The notes under the pieces were generated by a model. That model did not search any database. It was given only the letters and a program-made list of their open reading frames with translations, and was not told the origin of the DNA. From contig NZ_JBGMEB010000015.1 of assembly GCF_041447285.1 (NCBI RefSeq), positions 1 through 64,000 of the forward strand: a DNA stretch of 64,000 bases, in the 5' to 3' direction. This DNA comes from Methanomethylovorans sp041447285. GTDB taxonomy: Archaea; Halobacteriota; Methanosarcinia; Methanosarcinales; Methanosarcinaceae. Numbering within the stretch: position 1 is the first letter of the stretch; every line of letters starts with the position of its first letter. The translations under genes were made by a program, and so were the position numbers. Positions 18,195 to 25,950 of this stretch are shown piece by piece.

Positions 18195-18308
18195 ATTAGG
18201 CAAGGCCGAAAGAAGCATTTTCATATCGTACCACCACCAACAATCATTTCAATGAGTCTTTTAAAAATCAATGGCCTTGTCTTACTCCTCTTTTATCTAA
18301 TTTTTTTC
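18195..18308 (+). ncRNA. candidate small RNA in the 397 bp glyS upstream gap
   Basis: The stretch 18033-18429 has no convincing reading frame. Within it a TATA-like box (18168-18175) is followed at the right distance by a long-range stem: GGCAAGGCC (18199-18207) can pair with GGCCTTGTC (18273-18281), nine pairs including one G-U, enclosing about 65 bases. The sequence then runs into CTCTTTTATCTAATTTTTTT (18289-18307), a T-rich end that looks like an archaeal terminator. Together these suggest a roughly 110-base transcript. No known RNA family is recognised and no C/D or H/ACA box is evident. Confidence 0.3.
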
Positions 18309-18429
18309 TCCAGGTATCTCCGATAAGTTGTACTGTGCAATTGGTCTGGAAACCCCTTCATTTCCACTGGAGAATAGAGTTTACTCTGACGGGTCTATGT
18401 TTTGTAAAAAAGTAAAAGTGAAATAGTTT

Positions 18430-19221
18430 TCATTCTCCAAGTACTTCCTCTACTGTCATCCCATCATGAACAATTTTGGAAATATTGGATACAAGTTTTA
18501 CGGGATCTTCTGACTGGAATACATTTCTTCCAATGGCAACACCGCTGCCTCCTGCCTGCAAGGAGTCATATACCATTTGAAGCAATTGTTTTTCTGTATC
18601 CATTTGTGGGCCACCTGCTATAACAACAGGCACCGGGCAGCCTTCTACTACTTCTCTAAAGGTTTCTATACTTCCCGTATAATTAGTCTTAACAATATCT
18701 GCACCGAGTTCAGCTCCAATACGTGCAGCATGTTTTACGAATTTCACATCATGTTCGGAGGTGACCTTTGGTCCTCTTGGGTACATCATGGCAATGAGTG
18801 GTATCCCCCATTCATCACATACCTTTGCAACGTAACCAAGATCCTTCAACATCTGAGCTTCATCATCTGCACCTACGTTTATATGTACCGAAACAGCATC
18901 TGCTCCTATCTTGATCGCTTCTTCGACAGTAGTTACCAATACCTTATGGTTGGGGTCAGGTCCCAGGGATGTGGAGGCAGAAAGGTGAATTATAAGTCCT
19001 ATGTCCCTTCCATATCCTCTGTGACCATATCTGGGCAATCCCATATGTCCAAGAACCGCATTTGCGCCTCCTTCTGCAACTTTGTTCACAGTGGTTGGGA
19101 GGTCTATTATGCCTTTGATCGGTCCTGCACCTACACCATGGTCCATGGGTATGATTATAGTCTTCCCCGTGTTACGGTTGAATATCCTTTCCATCCGTAC
19201 GGATTTACCAATCTCGCTCAT
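18430..19221 (-). CDS. ADTH synthase / class I aldolase-like protein, stand-alone paralogue
   Basis: A 263 aa member of the archaeal DhnA-type class I aldolase family, which includes 2-amino-3,7-dideoxy-D-threo-hept-6-ulosonate (ADTH) synthase and fructose-bisphosphate aldolase. It has IIPMDHGVGAGPIKGI, the phosphate site VVIAGGPQ and GVAIGRNVFQ, and the Schiff-base lysine in DIVKTNYTGS. It is clearly paralogous to the copy at 32280, which lies in the aromatic operon, but differs at many positions. Being outside that operon, it may serve as the second ADTH synthase or as the sugar-phosphate aldolase. The sequence alone does not settle it. Confidence 0.85.
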   Translation of the reverse strand: MSEIGKSVRMERIFNRNTGKTIIIPMDHGVGAGPIKGIIDLPTTVNKVAEGGANAVLGHMGLPRYGHRGYGRDIGLIIHLSASTSLGPDPNHKVLVTTVEEAIKIGADAVSVHINVGADDEAQMLKDLGYVAKVCDEWGIPLIAMMYPRGPKVTSEHDVKFVKHAARIGAELGADIVKTNYTGSIETFREVVEGCPVPVVIAGGPQMDTEKQLLQMVYDSLQAGGSGVAIGRNVFQSEDPVKLVSNISKIVHDGMTVEEVLGE

Positions 19222-19273
19222 AACTTGCTATAATTGATTGAACATAGATATTCTTTACGTAGCAATTATGTGC

Positions 19274-19786
19274 TTAGATGTTCTCATGCTGATATTGGCC
19301 TTTATAACCCTCTTCCACTTCTGCATGCAATTCGTAAAACAGGAGTTGAATGATACGTGCATTCTTACGCAGATTGAATCCTTCTGGATTATGCACAACT
19401 AACATGGATTCACTTCTTCCTCTATAACCGGAGTCCCATACAGCAGTTCCTATGTTCACACCACATCTGAGCATTGTGGACCTGGGTCTTGCTATGGCAG
19501 CCAGGTCTTTCGGTATATTAACTATCTCATTAAATACTACTTTGTAAGTTCCGTGCGGAAGGAACACCCATCCCTCTTCGTCAAATTCAAGGGGTCTACT
19601 TAACGGAAGTTTTCGGCATGAATTGTCAAAATCAATAGCTCCCGCACCTTCCATAATTTCAACACGTTGTAATGTCATCTCCACACTATTGGGCTGCAGC
19701 TGTGTTTCCAGATCTATCATATTCTCAATAAGTGGCGTTTTTGATAGTATTCTTTCTCTTAGTTCCTTTTTTGATAATAGGGTCAT
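19274..19786 (-). CDS. dut: dUTP diphosphatase (dCTP-deaminase-like fold)
   Basis: A 170 aa nucleotide hydrolase of the archaeal DUT/DCD family. Conserved segments are LQPNSVEMTL, ARPRSTMLRCGVNIGTAVWD, SGYRGRSESMLVVHNPEG, and the C-terminal EEGYKGQYQHE. The AVWDSGYRG segment matches archaeal dUTPases rather than dCTP deaminases. It removes dUTP and supplies dUMP. The start ATG 19786 (MTLLSKKEL) matches the family beginning; 19 further upstream codons are open but not conserved-looking. Confidence 0.85.
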   Translation of the reverse strand: MTLLSKKELRERILSKTPLIENMIDLETQLQPNSVEMTLQRVEIMEGAGAIDFDNSCRKLPLSRPLEFDEEGWVFLPHGTYKVVFNEIVNIPKDLAAIARPRSTMLRCGVNIGTAVWDSGYRGRSESMLVVHNPEGFNLRKNARIIQLLFYELHAEVEEGYKGQYQHENI

Positions 19787-20012
19787 GAGGCACAATTGGT
19801 GTACTGGCTTATTATCATATCGGATCTTATTCAACAAGAGCATATTTGTAAGTATAATTACTAATTAAAATAACCATTTAACTTAAATACATTAATGTAC
19901 TACTTACATATGGACATGAGATGGGATACCTGTAATTGAGGCCAGTTCTATTTTGGCCTCTACAGGTGCTATATTTGTGTCATTGATAAAAGGAACACAG
20001 GAAGGTGGCATT

Positions 20013-20237
20013 ATGAACAGTACATATCTTGTAAAAGAAGGCAACAGGCCTGAAATCGTTTTCCGGGTGACTCTAAGTCCTGATGGAAAGACCTATATGA
20101 AGGAATATTCCCTTGTTTTCCCTAAGTACAGAACTGCAGATATCCCACGTTATGATCCTATGGCTTATGCTGAGGTAGAGGCCATAGCAAAAGCAGGTGA
20201 TCCGGGGCGCTGCAAGTTTGTACCAGAAGCTGAGTGA
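20013..20237 (+). CDS. small conserved-looking protein, unknown
   Basis: A 74 aa protein that begins MNSTYLVKEGNRPEIVFRVTLSP and ends in KAGDPGRCKFVPEAE. It has a mixed alpha/beta look, one cysteine, no membrane segment and no recognised motif. The start ATG 20013 is preceded by GAAGGTGGC, a good ribosome binding site; the frame is open upstream to 19953 but that part has no such site. A T-rich tract follows (20280-20305). Coding is likely from the site and length, but the role is unknown. Confidence 0.6.
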   Translation: MNSTYLVKEGNRPEIVFRVTLSPDGKTYMKEYSLVFPKYRTADIPRYDPMAYAEVEAIAKAGDPGRCKFVPEAE

Positions 20238-20510
20238 AAATCGAATATTGGCATAATTCTAAGTATAGTTTTAATTTTTGTAACTATTTTCTTTTTTGTT
20301 TTTATTGCATTTGAATACTCTTTCTAAGAGCCTACGATAATTTTAAATATCTGCTTGATCAAAACTTTACCATCATGCTATTCTAGTGTTTAAGTTATGG
20401 GATACGGATCTTAAATTTTATTACGTTCTCTTTTTATGCATGTCAATGATTTCAATTGATGGGATCAGGGGACTCAAAGTTCACCATCATTTGTGGAGTG
20501 GGGGATAGAA

Positions 20511-22100
20511 ATGCAAATCAAGACAAATAATTACATTTACTTTGGAATATCATTGCTGATTGTAATAATGACTACGGTAGTCTGTTCAGCTGAAGAGTTA
20601 AATCAATGGGCTTCAGGTGCCACTGCGAGTAGTGAGTACACCGCAGACCGCTGGTCAGCAAATCAGGCCACTGGTGCACCGAACACAGATGCATGCGGTG
20701 ATATCTCTACTGCCTGGGCTCCTGCAAGTTCAGGCACAGATCCAGAATGGTTAAGTTTGTCTTTTGCAACTCCTGTACTAGCTACAGCTGTTCGTGTTCA
20801 TGAAACTAATATCGCTGGATTCATCTACCAGGTGGATGTTGTGGATACTTCAGGCCAAAAGCATACGGTATGGGCCGGTACAGACAGTACCGCCTGTCCC
20901 GGCTGGCTTGAGGTCACATTTGACAAAACTCAGTATACCATAAATGGTGTTATCCTGTACACTAAAATCGCAGGCTGGGAAGAAATCGATGCGGTAGAAC
21001 TAATAGGTGATACTGATACCTCTACTACTACTACTGTGCCTTCTGATACCTCTCCTGGCACCGTATCTACTACTGTTTCCCCAAGACAGTGGGCCTCAGG
21101 TTCCACTGCAAGTAGTGAGTACACCGCAGACCGCTGGTCAGCAAACCAGGCTACTGGTGTACCAAACACTGACGCATGTGGAGATATCTCTACTGCCTGG
21201 GCCCCTGCAAGTTCGGGTTCAGATCCAGAATGGTTAAATTTATCTTTCTCAACTCCTGTCCAGGCTATAGGTGTTCGTGTTCATGAAACTAATATTGCTG
21301 GATTCATCTACCAGGTGGATGTTGTGGATACTTCAGGCCAAAAGCATACTGTATGGACCGGAACAGACAGTACGGTCTGCCCAGGATGGTTCGAGGTCAC
21401 ATTTGATAAGACTCAGTATTCTGTAAATGGTGTTATCCTGTACACTAAAATTGCAGGCTGGGAAGAAGTGGATGCAGTTGAACTACTGGGTGAGGGTGCC
21501 ACAGAAACCAATGAATCAGTTCCGTCTTCAGGTCCGATTATTACATTCGAATCGCGTACCACTCCTACTGGAAGTACTGTGCAGATTCCCATTACATTAA
21601 AAGGAGTGACAGATAACATCGGAAATATGGACCTTACATTACAATACGATCCGGCTGTTCTGGACGCAAAGGAAGTGATGAACGGTCCTCTTACCCAAAG
21701 CGCCATTTTTGACTCCAATATCGTAGCAGGGAACATAAAGGTGAGCCTTGCTTCAAGTGAGGGTTTTGGCGGCGATGGTGTAATAGCTTATGTAAAATTC
21801 AATGTGATTGGAGCTTCTGGTTCATCTTCTGCACTGAAGATCACTAGCGTTTCAGCAAACACTGCGGAGGATATGCAGGCGATTACTATCTCTTCCAAAG
21901 ATGGTTTGTTTAAGGTGATAATTGCAGGCGAAGGTTCCGGTGATGCTGATGGTGATGGAGTATATTCGGCAAGGGATGCTCTTGCAGCATTGCAGATGTC
22001 TGTGGGCAAAATTGACAAACAATCATTCATGGACATGAATCAGGACGGGGAGATTACTTCACTTGATGCAAGGATGATCTTGCAACTGGCAGTAAAATGA
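20511..22100 (+). CDS. secreted protein: two jelly-roll repeats, cohesin and dockerin
   Basis: A 529 aa exported protein. Residues 1-27 are a signal peptide (hydrophobic core ISLLIVIMTTVV, then CSA/EE). Two nearly identical 135-residue discoidin-like modules follow (about 31-167 and 192-328), each with ASSEYTADRWSANQATG, HETNIAGFIYQVDVVDTSG and AGWEE-DAVEL, separated by a Thr/Ser/Pro linker. Then comes a cohesin-type domain (about 345-470: GSTVQIPITLKGV, NMDLTLQYDPAVLDAKEV) and a dockerin of two EF-hand-like repeats (DADGDGVYSARDALAAL, then DMNQDGEITSLDARMIL). It is therefore both a cohesin and a dockerin partner. The adjacent gene encodes a membrane-anchored cohesin. The start is ATG 20511 behind a G-rich site. 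Confidence 0.87.
   Translation: MQIKTNNYIYFGISLLIVIMTTVVCSAEELNQWASGATASSEYTADRWSANQATGAPNTDACGDISTAWAPASSGTDPEWLSLSFATPVLATAVRVHETNIAGFIYQVDVVDTSGQKHTVWAGTDSTACPGWLEVTFDKTQYTINGVILYTKIAGWEEIDAVELIGDTDTSTTTTVPSDTSPGTVSTTVSPRQWASGSTASSEYTADRWSANQATGVPNTDACGDISTAWAPASSGSDPEWLNLSFSTPVQAIGVRVHETNIAGFIYQVDVVDTSGQKHTVWTGTDSTVCPGWFEVTFDKTQYSVNGVILYTKIAGWEEVDAVELLGEGATETNESVPSSGPIITFESRTTPTGSTVQIPITLKGVTDNIGNMDLTLQYDPAVLDAKEVMNGPLTQSAIFDSNIVAGNIKVSLASSEGFGGDGVIAYVKFNVIGASGSSSALKITSVSANTAEDMQAITISSKDGLFKVIIAGEGSGDADGDGVYSARDALAALQMSVGKIDKQSFMDMNQDGEITSLDARMILQLAVK
20604..21492 (+). repeat. tandem intragenic duplication, 483 bp period
   Basis: The stretch from 20604 to about 21009 reappears at 21087 to about 21492, offset by exactly 483 bp (161 codons). 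Long runs are identical at DNA level, including silent positions, so the duplication is recent or kept uniform by gene conversion. The unit includes one discoidin-like module; the 78 bp between the copies encode a Thr/Ser/Pro linker. Confidence 0.85.
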
Positions 22101-22124
22101 ATGAACTGTGCATGGAGGTATAAT

Positions 22125-22658
22125 ATGAGAAAAATTCTATTTGCTCTGCTATTGGTAAGTCTTATATCTGTTGCATCAGGCGCATCCTTGGTTGTAAGCA
22201 TAGGGGATATTCAAGGATCTTCAGGTAGTACGGTCCAGGTTCCCATTGCCCTCGCAGGTGCCAATGATGTCGGAAGTGTGGATCTCGTGTTGAAATATGA
22301 TCCATCGGTGCTTAAGGCGGTCAGTGTGGAAACTGCAGAACTCAGTAAGAATGCCATTATGGAATCGAATATTACGAATCCGGGCCAGATCTACATTGCA
22401 TTTGTAGATGCTTCAGGCATCAATGGAGATGGTGAGATAGCGACGATCTCTTTCTCTGTTCTGGGAGAAACAGGTGCATCCAGTCCTTTGTCACTGGTAG
22501 AAGCTTCAGTTTACAATCTTGAACTCGTGGAACAGCAGACAACAACCAAGGACGGAACATTCACTGCTGTAGAAGAATCTAAAGGCATGAGCTATGGATT
22601 CTTCTTGATCACACTGGTGGCAACGATCCTTGCTGCATTGGTAATCAGAAAAAAGTGA
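22125..22658 (+). CDS. membrane-anchored cohesin-domain protein
   Basis: A 177 aa surface protein. Residues 1-20 are a signal peptide (KILFALLLVSLISVASGA). The middle is a single cohesin-type beta-sandwich (GSSGSTVQVPIALAGANDVG, VDLVLKYDPSVLKAV, GDGEIATISFSVLGE), similar to the cohesin of the preceding protein. The C terminus has a transmembrane helix (YGFFLITLVATILAALVI) ending in RKK, a cytoplasmic stop. So it displays a cohesin on the cell surface and could hold dockerin-bearing proteins such as its neighbour. The start ATG 22125 has a strong GGAGGT site; the gap to the upstream gene is 24 bp, so they form an operon. Confidence 0.85.
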   Translation: MRKILFALLLVSLISVASGASLVVSIGDIQGSSGSTVQVPIALAGANDVGSVDLVLKYDPSVLKAVSVETAELSKNAIMESNITNPGQIYIAFVDASGINGDGEIATISFSVLGETGASSPLSLVEASVYNLELVEQQTTTKDGTFTAVEESKGMSYGFFLITLVATILAALVIRKK

Positions 22659-22673
22659 TCCTTTCAAAAATAA

Positions 22674-22698
22674 GTGGGGATTTGATCTTTTTTCCCAC
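22674..22698 (+). terminator. terminator of the cohesin operon
   Basis: The inverted repeat GTGGGGA ... TTCCCAC (one G-U type pair) encloses a T-rich loop and is followed by ATTTTTTT. Confidence 0.65.
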
Positions 22699-22766
22699 AT
22701 TTTTTTGGGAATTTCGAGCCAATTTACAAAATTATCTCTCAACACGTAGAATCTGACAAAACCCAG

Positions 22767-22840
22767 TGGGCCCGGGGAGATTCGAACTCCCGACCTCCGC
22801 CGTGTGAAGGCGACGTCATGACCAGCTAGACCACAGGCCC
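22767..22840 (-). tRNA. tRNA-Val (CAC)
   Basis: Read on the minus strand this folds into a full cloverleaf: acceptor GGGCCTG with CGGGCCC, anticodon loop TTCACAC giving anticodon CAC (valine GUG), T arm GGGAG-TTCGAAT-CTCCC, discriminator A. CCA is not encoded. Confidence 0.95.
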
Positions 22841-22891
22841 TTTAAGCAGCATAGAATAGTATTTCTCCTCTATAAGCCTATCGCTGCAACC

Positions 22892-23086
22892 TTAATTTGT
22901 TTTTGTGGACCTGACATATCTATAGGTGAAAAATCCAACCAGTATAGCTCCTGCTATGATTGTGAACAGTGCCAGGTTACTGGGCATAACTGCATACACG
23001 CCTACAGCTATCAATGTGCCAGTGGCTACAGCCACAGGGATCAAAAGTGAGTGCTTTCTGATCTGTTGCTCTTTTGGGTCTGTCAT
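22892..23086 (-). CDS. small membrane protein with two helices, unknown
   Basis: A 64 aa protein with a short charged N terminus (TDPKEQQIRKHS), two transmembrane helices (about 15-35 and 38-55) and a basic tail (YRYVRSTKTN), so probably both ends are cytoplasmic. The double ATG at 23089/23086 follows AGGAATGTGAAGTG. Family not recognised. It lies between tRNA-Val and the YqaA-like gene on the same strand. Confidence 0.6.
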   Translation of the reverse strand: MTDPKEQQIRKHSLLIPVAVATGTLIAVGVYAVMPSNLALFTIIAGAILVGFFTYRYVRSTKTN

Positions 23087-23181
23087 CACTTCACATTCCT
23101 TTATTTATATATAAGCAACATTCAATTATATATAATTTTCCTAATATAATCTATTATAGCAGTTGAAAGGATGCTTTGCCT

Positions 23182-23631
23182 TTAAATTATGCCCAAAAAC
23201 ATGTATGCAAATACAAGATACCTCAGGAACTTTCCCAGAAACACAAAAATGGAGAATATCTTAAAGTCGAGTCTCATTATGCCACCCATGGCTGTGATGG
23301 CATCACCTATGAGGGGAATCCAGGTGAAGAGTAAGGAATACACACCATATTTTTTAAACCATTTTTCAGCATTGTTCAAATGCTGCTGGGAAATTGACAG
23401 GTATTTCTCAATAAGATCCTTGCGTCCTACAAGCCCAATGTAGTAGGTTGTACATGCTCCACCATAGTTTCCTAGAGTCGCTACTATGACTAATGACATT
23501 GGATCAAATCCTTCATTTATAAGCAACAACAGCAGTGCTTCAGAACCCAATGGTAGCACCGTTGAAGCAAGAAAGCTTGCGAGGAACAGCCCGGCATATC
23601 CATAAACAGCAAGATCTGAAATTATATCCAT
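23182..23631 (-). CDS. YqaA/DedA-type membrane protein
   Basis: A 149 aa polytopic membrane protein of the SNARE-associated / VTT group, closest to YqaA-like proteins. It has the glycine-rich VIVATLGNYGGACTTYYIG and the RxxWxPxxxD-like segment YSLLFTWIPLIGDAITAMGG, with four to five hydrophobic helices. The family includes lipid scramblase-like and small-molecule membrane proteins; no substrate can be named. The start ATG 23631 (MDIISDLAV) fits the usual beginning; 25 further codons upstream are open. Confidence 0.8.
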   Translation of the reverse strand: MDIISDLAVYGYAGLFLASFLASTVLPLGSEALLLLLINEGFDPMSLVIVATLGNYGGACTTYYIGLVGRKDLIEKYLSISQQHLNNAEKWFKKYGVYSLLFTWIPLIGDAITAMGGIMRLDFKIFSIFVFLGKFLRYLVFAYMFLGII

Positions 23632-23802
23632 CGCACCCAATTGAACAATTATGCATAAAAAGTAGGCGGCATATATGTCTCTCTCCGCAAACTGAAATAT
23701 TATCAAATGTAACGATTAAGCATACCAAATCGATCATTTTTGCGGGGATCTATATTCTCATGCTCGAAAAGGCTTAAGTTGGCTTAGGTGCAATTTGTTC
23801 CC

Positions 23803-24426
23803 ATGCTTGCGTCTGAAGTCATATCGCGCTTGAGAGAAAGATACACTCTGGGATTTTTCGATCGAACAAATGATCCTTTCTATGTGTTGATTTCCACAGT
23901 GCTATCACAGCGTACCCGAGACGATGTTACTATCCCAACCACTGAGAAACTATTCCAAGTGTACGATTCTCCGGAAGCTATGGCAGGGGCTGACCCAGAG
24001 GATATTGAGAAACTGATAAAGGATGTGGGATTCTACAGGGTTAAATCGCAGCGTATCATAGAGATATCTAGGATACTTCTTGAGGAGTACGAAGGTAAAG
24101 TACCGGATAACATGGATGATCTTCTCAAACTTCCAGGTGTGGGCAGGAAAACTGCTAATTGTGTTCTCACGTATGCTTTTCGCAAGGATGCAATTGCTGT
24201 AGATACTCATGTGCACAGGATATCCAATCGTCTTGGCCTGGTAACAACCAAAACTCCGGAGGAAACCGAAGTTGAGCTTGAGCATGTAGTTCCCAGGGAA
24301 CTGTGGCAGTATGTTAATGAACTGCTTGTGAGATTCGGCCAGGAGATATGTAGACCAGTCTCTCCAAAATGTGATGTTTGCGTGCTGGAAGACCTTTGTC
24401 CATCCAGAGTGATGCGTATGAAATAA
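23803..24426 (+). CDS. nth: endonuclease III (base excision repair glycosylase)
   Basis: Nth removes oxidised pyrimidines and nicks the AP site. The 207 aa protein contains the helix-hairpin-helix LLKLPGVGRKTANCVL with the catalytic lysine, the catalytic aspartate segment AVDTHVHRISNRLGL, and the 4Fe-4S loop ICRPVSPKCDVCVLEDLC with C-x6-C-x2-C-x5-C spacing. ATG 23803 is chosen; an in-frame GTG at 23788 is possible but has no ribosome binding site, while AGGTG lies 12 bases before the ATG, rather far. Confidence 0.93.
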   Translation: MLASEVISRLRERYTLGFFDRTNDPFYVLISTVLSQRTRDDVTIPTTEKLFQVYDSPEAMAGADPEDIEKLIKDVGFYRVKSQRIIEISRILLEEYEGKVPDNMDDLLKLPGVGRKTANCVLTYAFRKDAIAVDTHVHRISNRLGLVTTKTPEETEVELEHVVPRELWQYVNELLVRFGQEICRPVSPKCDVCVLEDLCPSRVMRMK

Positions 24427-24541
24427 CAATTAAAATCTTTTGTTGCAGCTATATCGCATAATCTATAATACACAAATAACCCATACTTCCTCTGGGCAGA
24501 AACAAATTCACAAGCCTTTTCCTCACTTACAGGAGATACTC

Positions 24542-25792
24542 ATGAAAGCTACTCAGATCGATCATGCACTTGATGGTACACTGACCTCTGAAATGAAGTT
24601 AATTTCTAAAACCGAGAAAATAGATGAAGAGAATGTCATTTCCAGGGTTGCAGATGGCAGCCTCGTTATCATGATAAGAGATAATGGTCGCTGTATTGCC
24701 ATAGGCAAGGGTGCGACAACTAAGGTAAATGTGAACCTCGGCACGTCTTCTGATACCATCCATCCGGGTGAAGAGATAGAAAAAGCACATATTGCAGAAA
24801 AGTATGGTGCAGACACCATAACCGATCTTTCCATGGGCGGTGATATCTCTTTTATAAGGAAGTCCATTTTTGAGAACACATCCCTGCCAATAACTACCGT
24901 TCCTATCTATCAGGCTGTTGTTGAAAAGGGTTTGATGGATATGACTGGAGATGACATCCTGTCCTACTTGAAAAAACATGTGACTGAGGGTGTGAGTTCT
25001 GTTGTGCTGCACTGCGTGCAGAAAAAGATGCTTGAAAAGATCAAAGGTTCAGGCAGGGTAATGGGTATGGTTTCAAAGGGAGGATCGTTCACAAGCGTCT
25101 TCATGTTGTCCAATAGATCTGAAAATCCCTTCCTTGAACATTTTGAGGAGGTCATGGAGATCCTCAGGAAAAAAGATGTTGTGCTCTCTTTGGGGAACAC
25201 CATGCGCAGTGGCTGTATCCATGATCTGTGGGATGAAGCTCATAAAATGGAGGCTGAGAGCAATGCGCAGCTTGCACATGAGGCCCATGAGCATGGAGTG
25301 CAGGTTATCATAGAAGGTATGGGCGGACATATACAGGCAAATAACATTGCTGAGAGAGTTCATTTATACAAATCCATTGCCGATTATCCTCTGTTCGTTG
25401 CAGGCCCCCTGCCCACTGATATTGCTGTAGGGTATGATCACATTGCAGGAGCTGTCGGAGCAAGCATGGCAAGCGGTGCAGGTGCAGATTATCTGTGTTA
25501 TATCACCCCTGCTGAACATTTGTCCCTTCCATCACCAGAACAGGTGAGAGAAGGTCTGGTAGCCTTCAAGATAGCATCTCATATAGGTGATTCCATAAAA
25601 TACGGTATAAGTGGGAAGGATCTGGAACTTGCCAAGAAGCGTGTGAAGTTTGACTGGGAAGGACAGATGGAACATGCACTTGATCCTGATAAACCCCGAA
25701 CGATGTGCCCAGATAACCCTGGTCCATGTACAATGTGCGGGAAATACTGTGCTATCAGCATCATGAGCAATTATCTGGCAGAGGGTAATTAA
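24542..25792 (+). CDS. thiC: phosphomethylpyrimidine synthase
   Basis: ThiC rearranges aminoimidazole ribotide to the thiamine pyrimidine HMP-P by radical SAM chemistry. The 416 aa archaeal-type protein has EKYGADTITDLSMGGDI, GNTMRSGCIHD, EGMGGHIQANNI, VAGPLPTDIAVGYDHIAGA and the C-terminal cluster ligands GPCTMCGKYCA (C-x2-C-x3-C). The start ATG 24542 follows CAGGAGATACTC. The preceding frame to 24440 is a fortuitous extension. I looked for a thiamine pyrophosphate riboswitch in the 110 bp leader and saw none. Confidence 0.95.
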   Translation: MKATQIDHALDGTLTSEMKLISKTEKIDEENVISRVADGSLVIMIRDNGRCIAIGKGATTKVNVNLGTSSDTIHPGEEIEKAHIAEKYGADTITDLSMGGDISFIRKSIFENTSLPITTVPIYQAVVEKGLMDMTGDDILSYLKKHVTEGVSSVVLHCVQKKMLEKIKGSGRVMGMVSKGGSFTSVFMLSNRSENPFLEHFEEVMEILRKKDVVLSLGNTMRSGCIHDLWDEAHKMEAESNAQLAHEAHEHGVQVIIEGMGGHIQANNIAERVHLYKSIADYPLFVAGPLPTDIAVGYDHIAGAVGASMASGAGADYLCYITPAEHLSLPSPEQVREGLVAFKIASHIGDSIKYGISGKDLELAKKRVKFDWEGQMEHALDPDKPRTMCPDNPGPCTMCGKYCAISIMSNYLAEGN

Positions 25793-25808
25793 GTATACCA
25801 CTCTATTT

Positions 25809-25897
25809 TTCCCATCGGTAAGTTAAACAATTATATAAAGTTCCCATCGCAAACATAATATAAAATGCGCCAGTTTCCATCACTGACTTATATAAAG
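25809..25897 (+). promoter_or_regulatory. duplicated promoter-like elements upstream of fae-hps
   Basis: The 9-mer TTCCCATCG occurs at 25809-25817 and again at 25841-25849, on either side of a TATA-like TTATATAAAG (25831-25840). A second TTATATAAAG lies at 25888-25897. The downstream box would start transcription near 25920 and leave a 30-base leader with ribosome binding site AGGTGA before ATG 25951. Confidence 0.4.
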
Positions 25898-25950
25898 TCG
25901 GACATGAAGAGTATATATATTCTTTATTTATCCAATTTTGTAGGTGAAGT

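Noticed and set aside
24429..24541. TPP riboswitch in front of thiC
   Set aside because: The leader lacks the conserved CTGAGA and the paired helices of the THI element; it is short and AT-rich.
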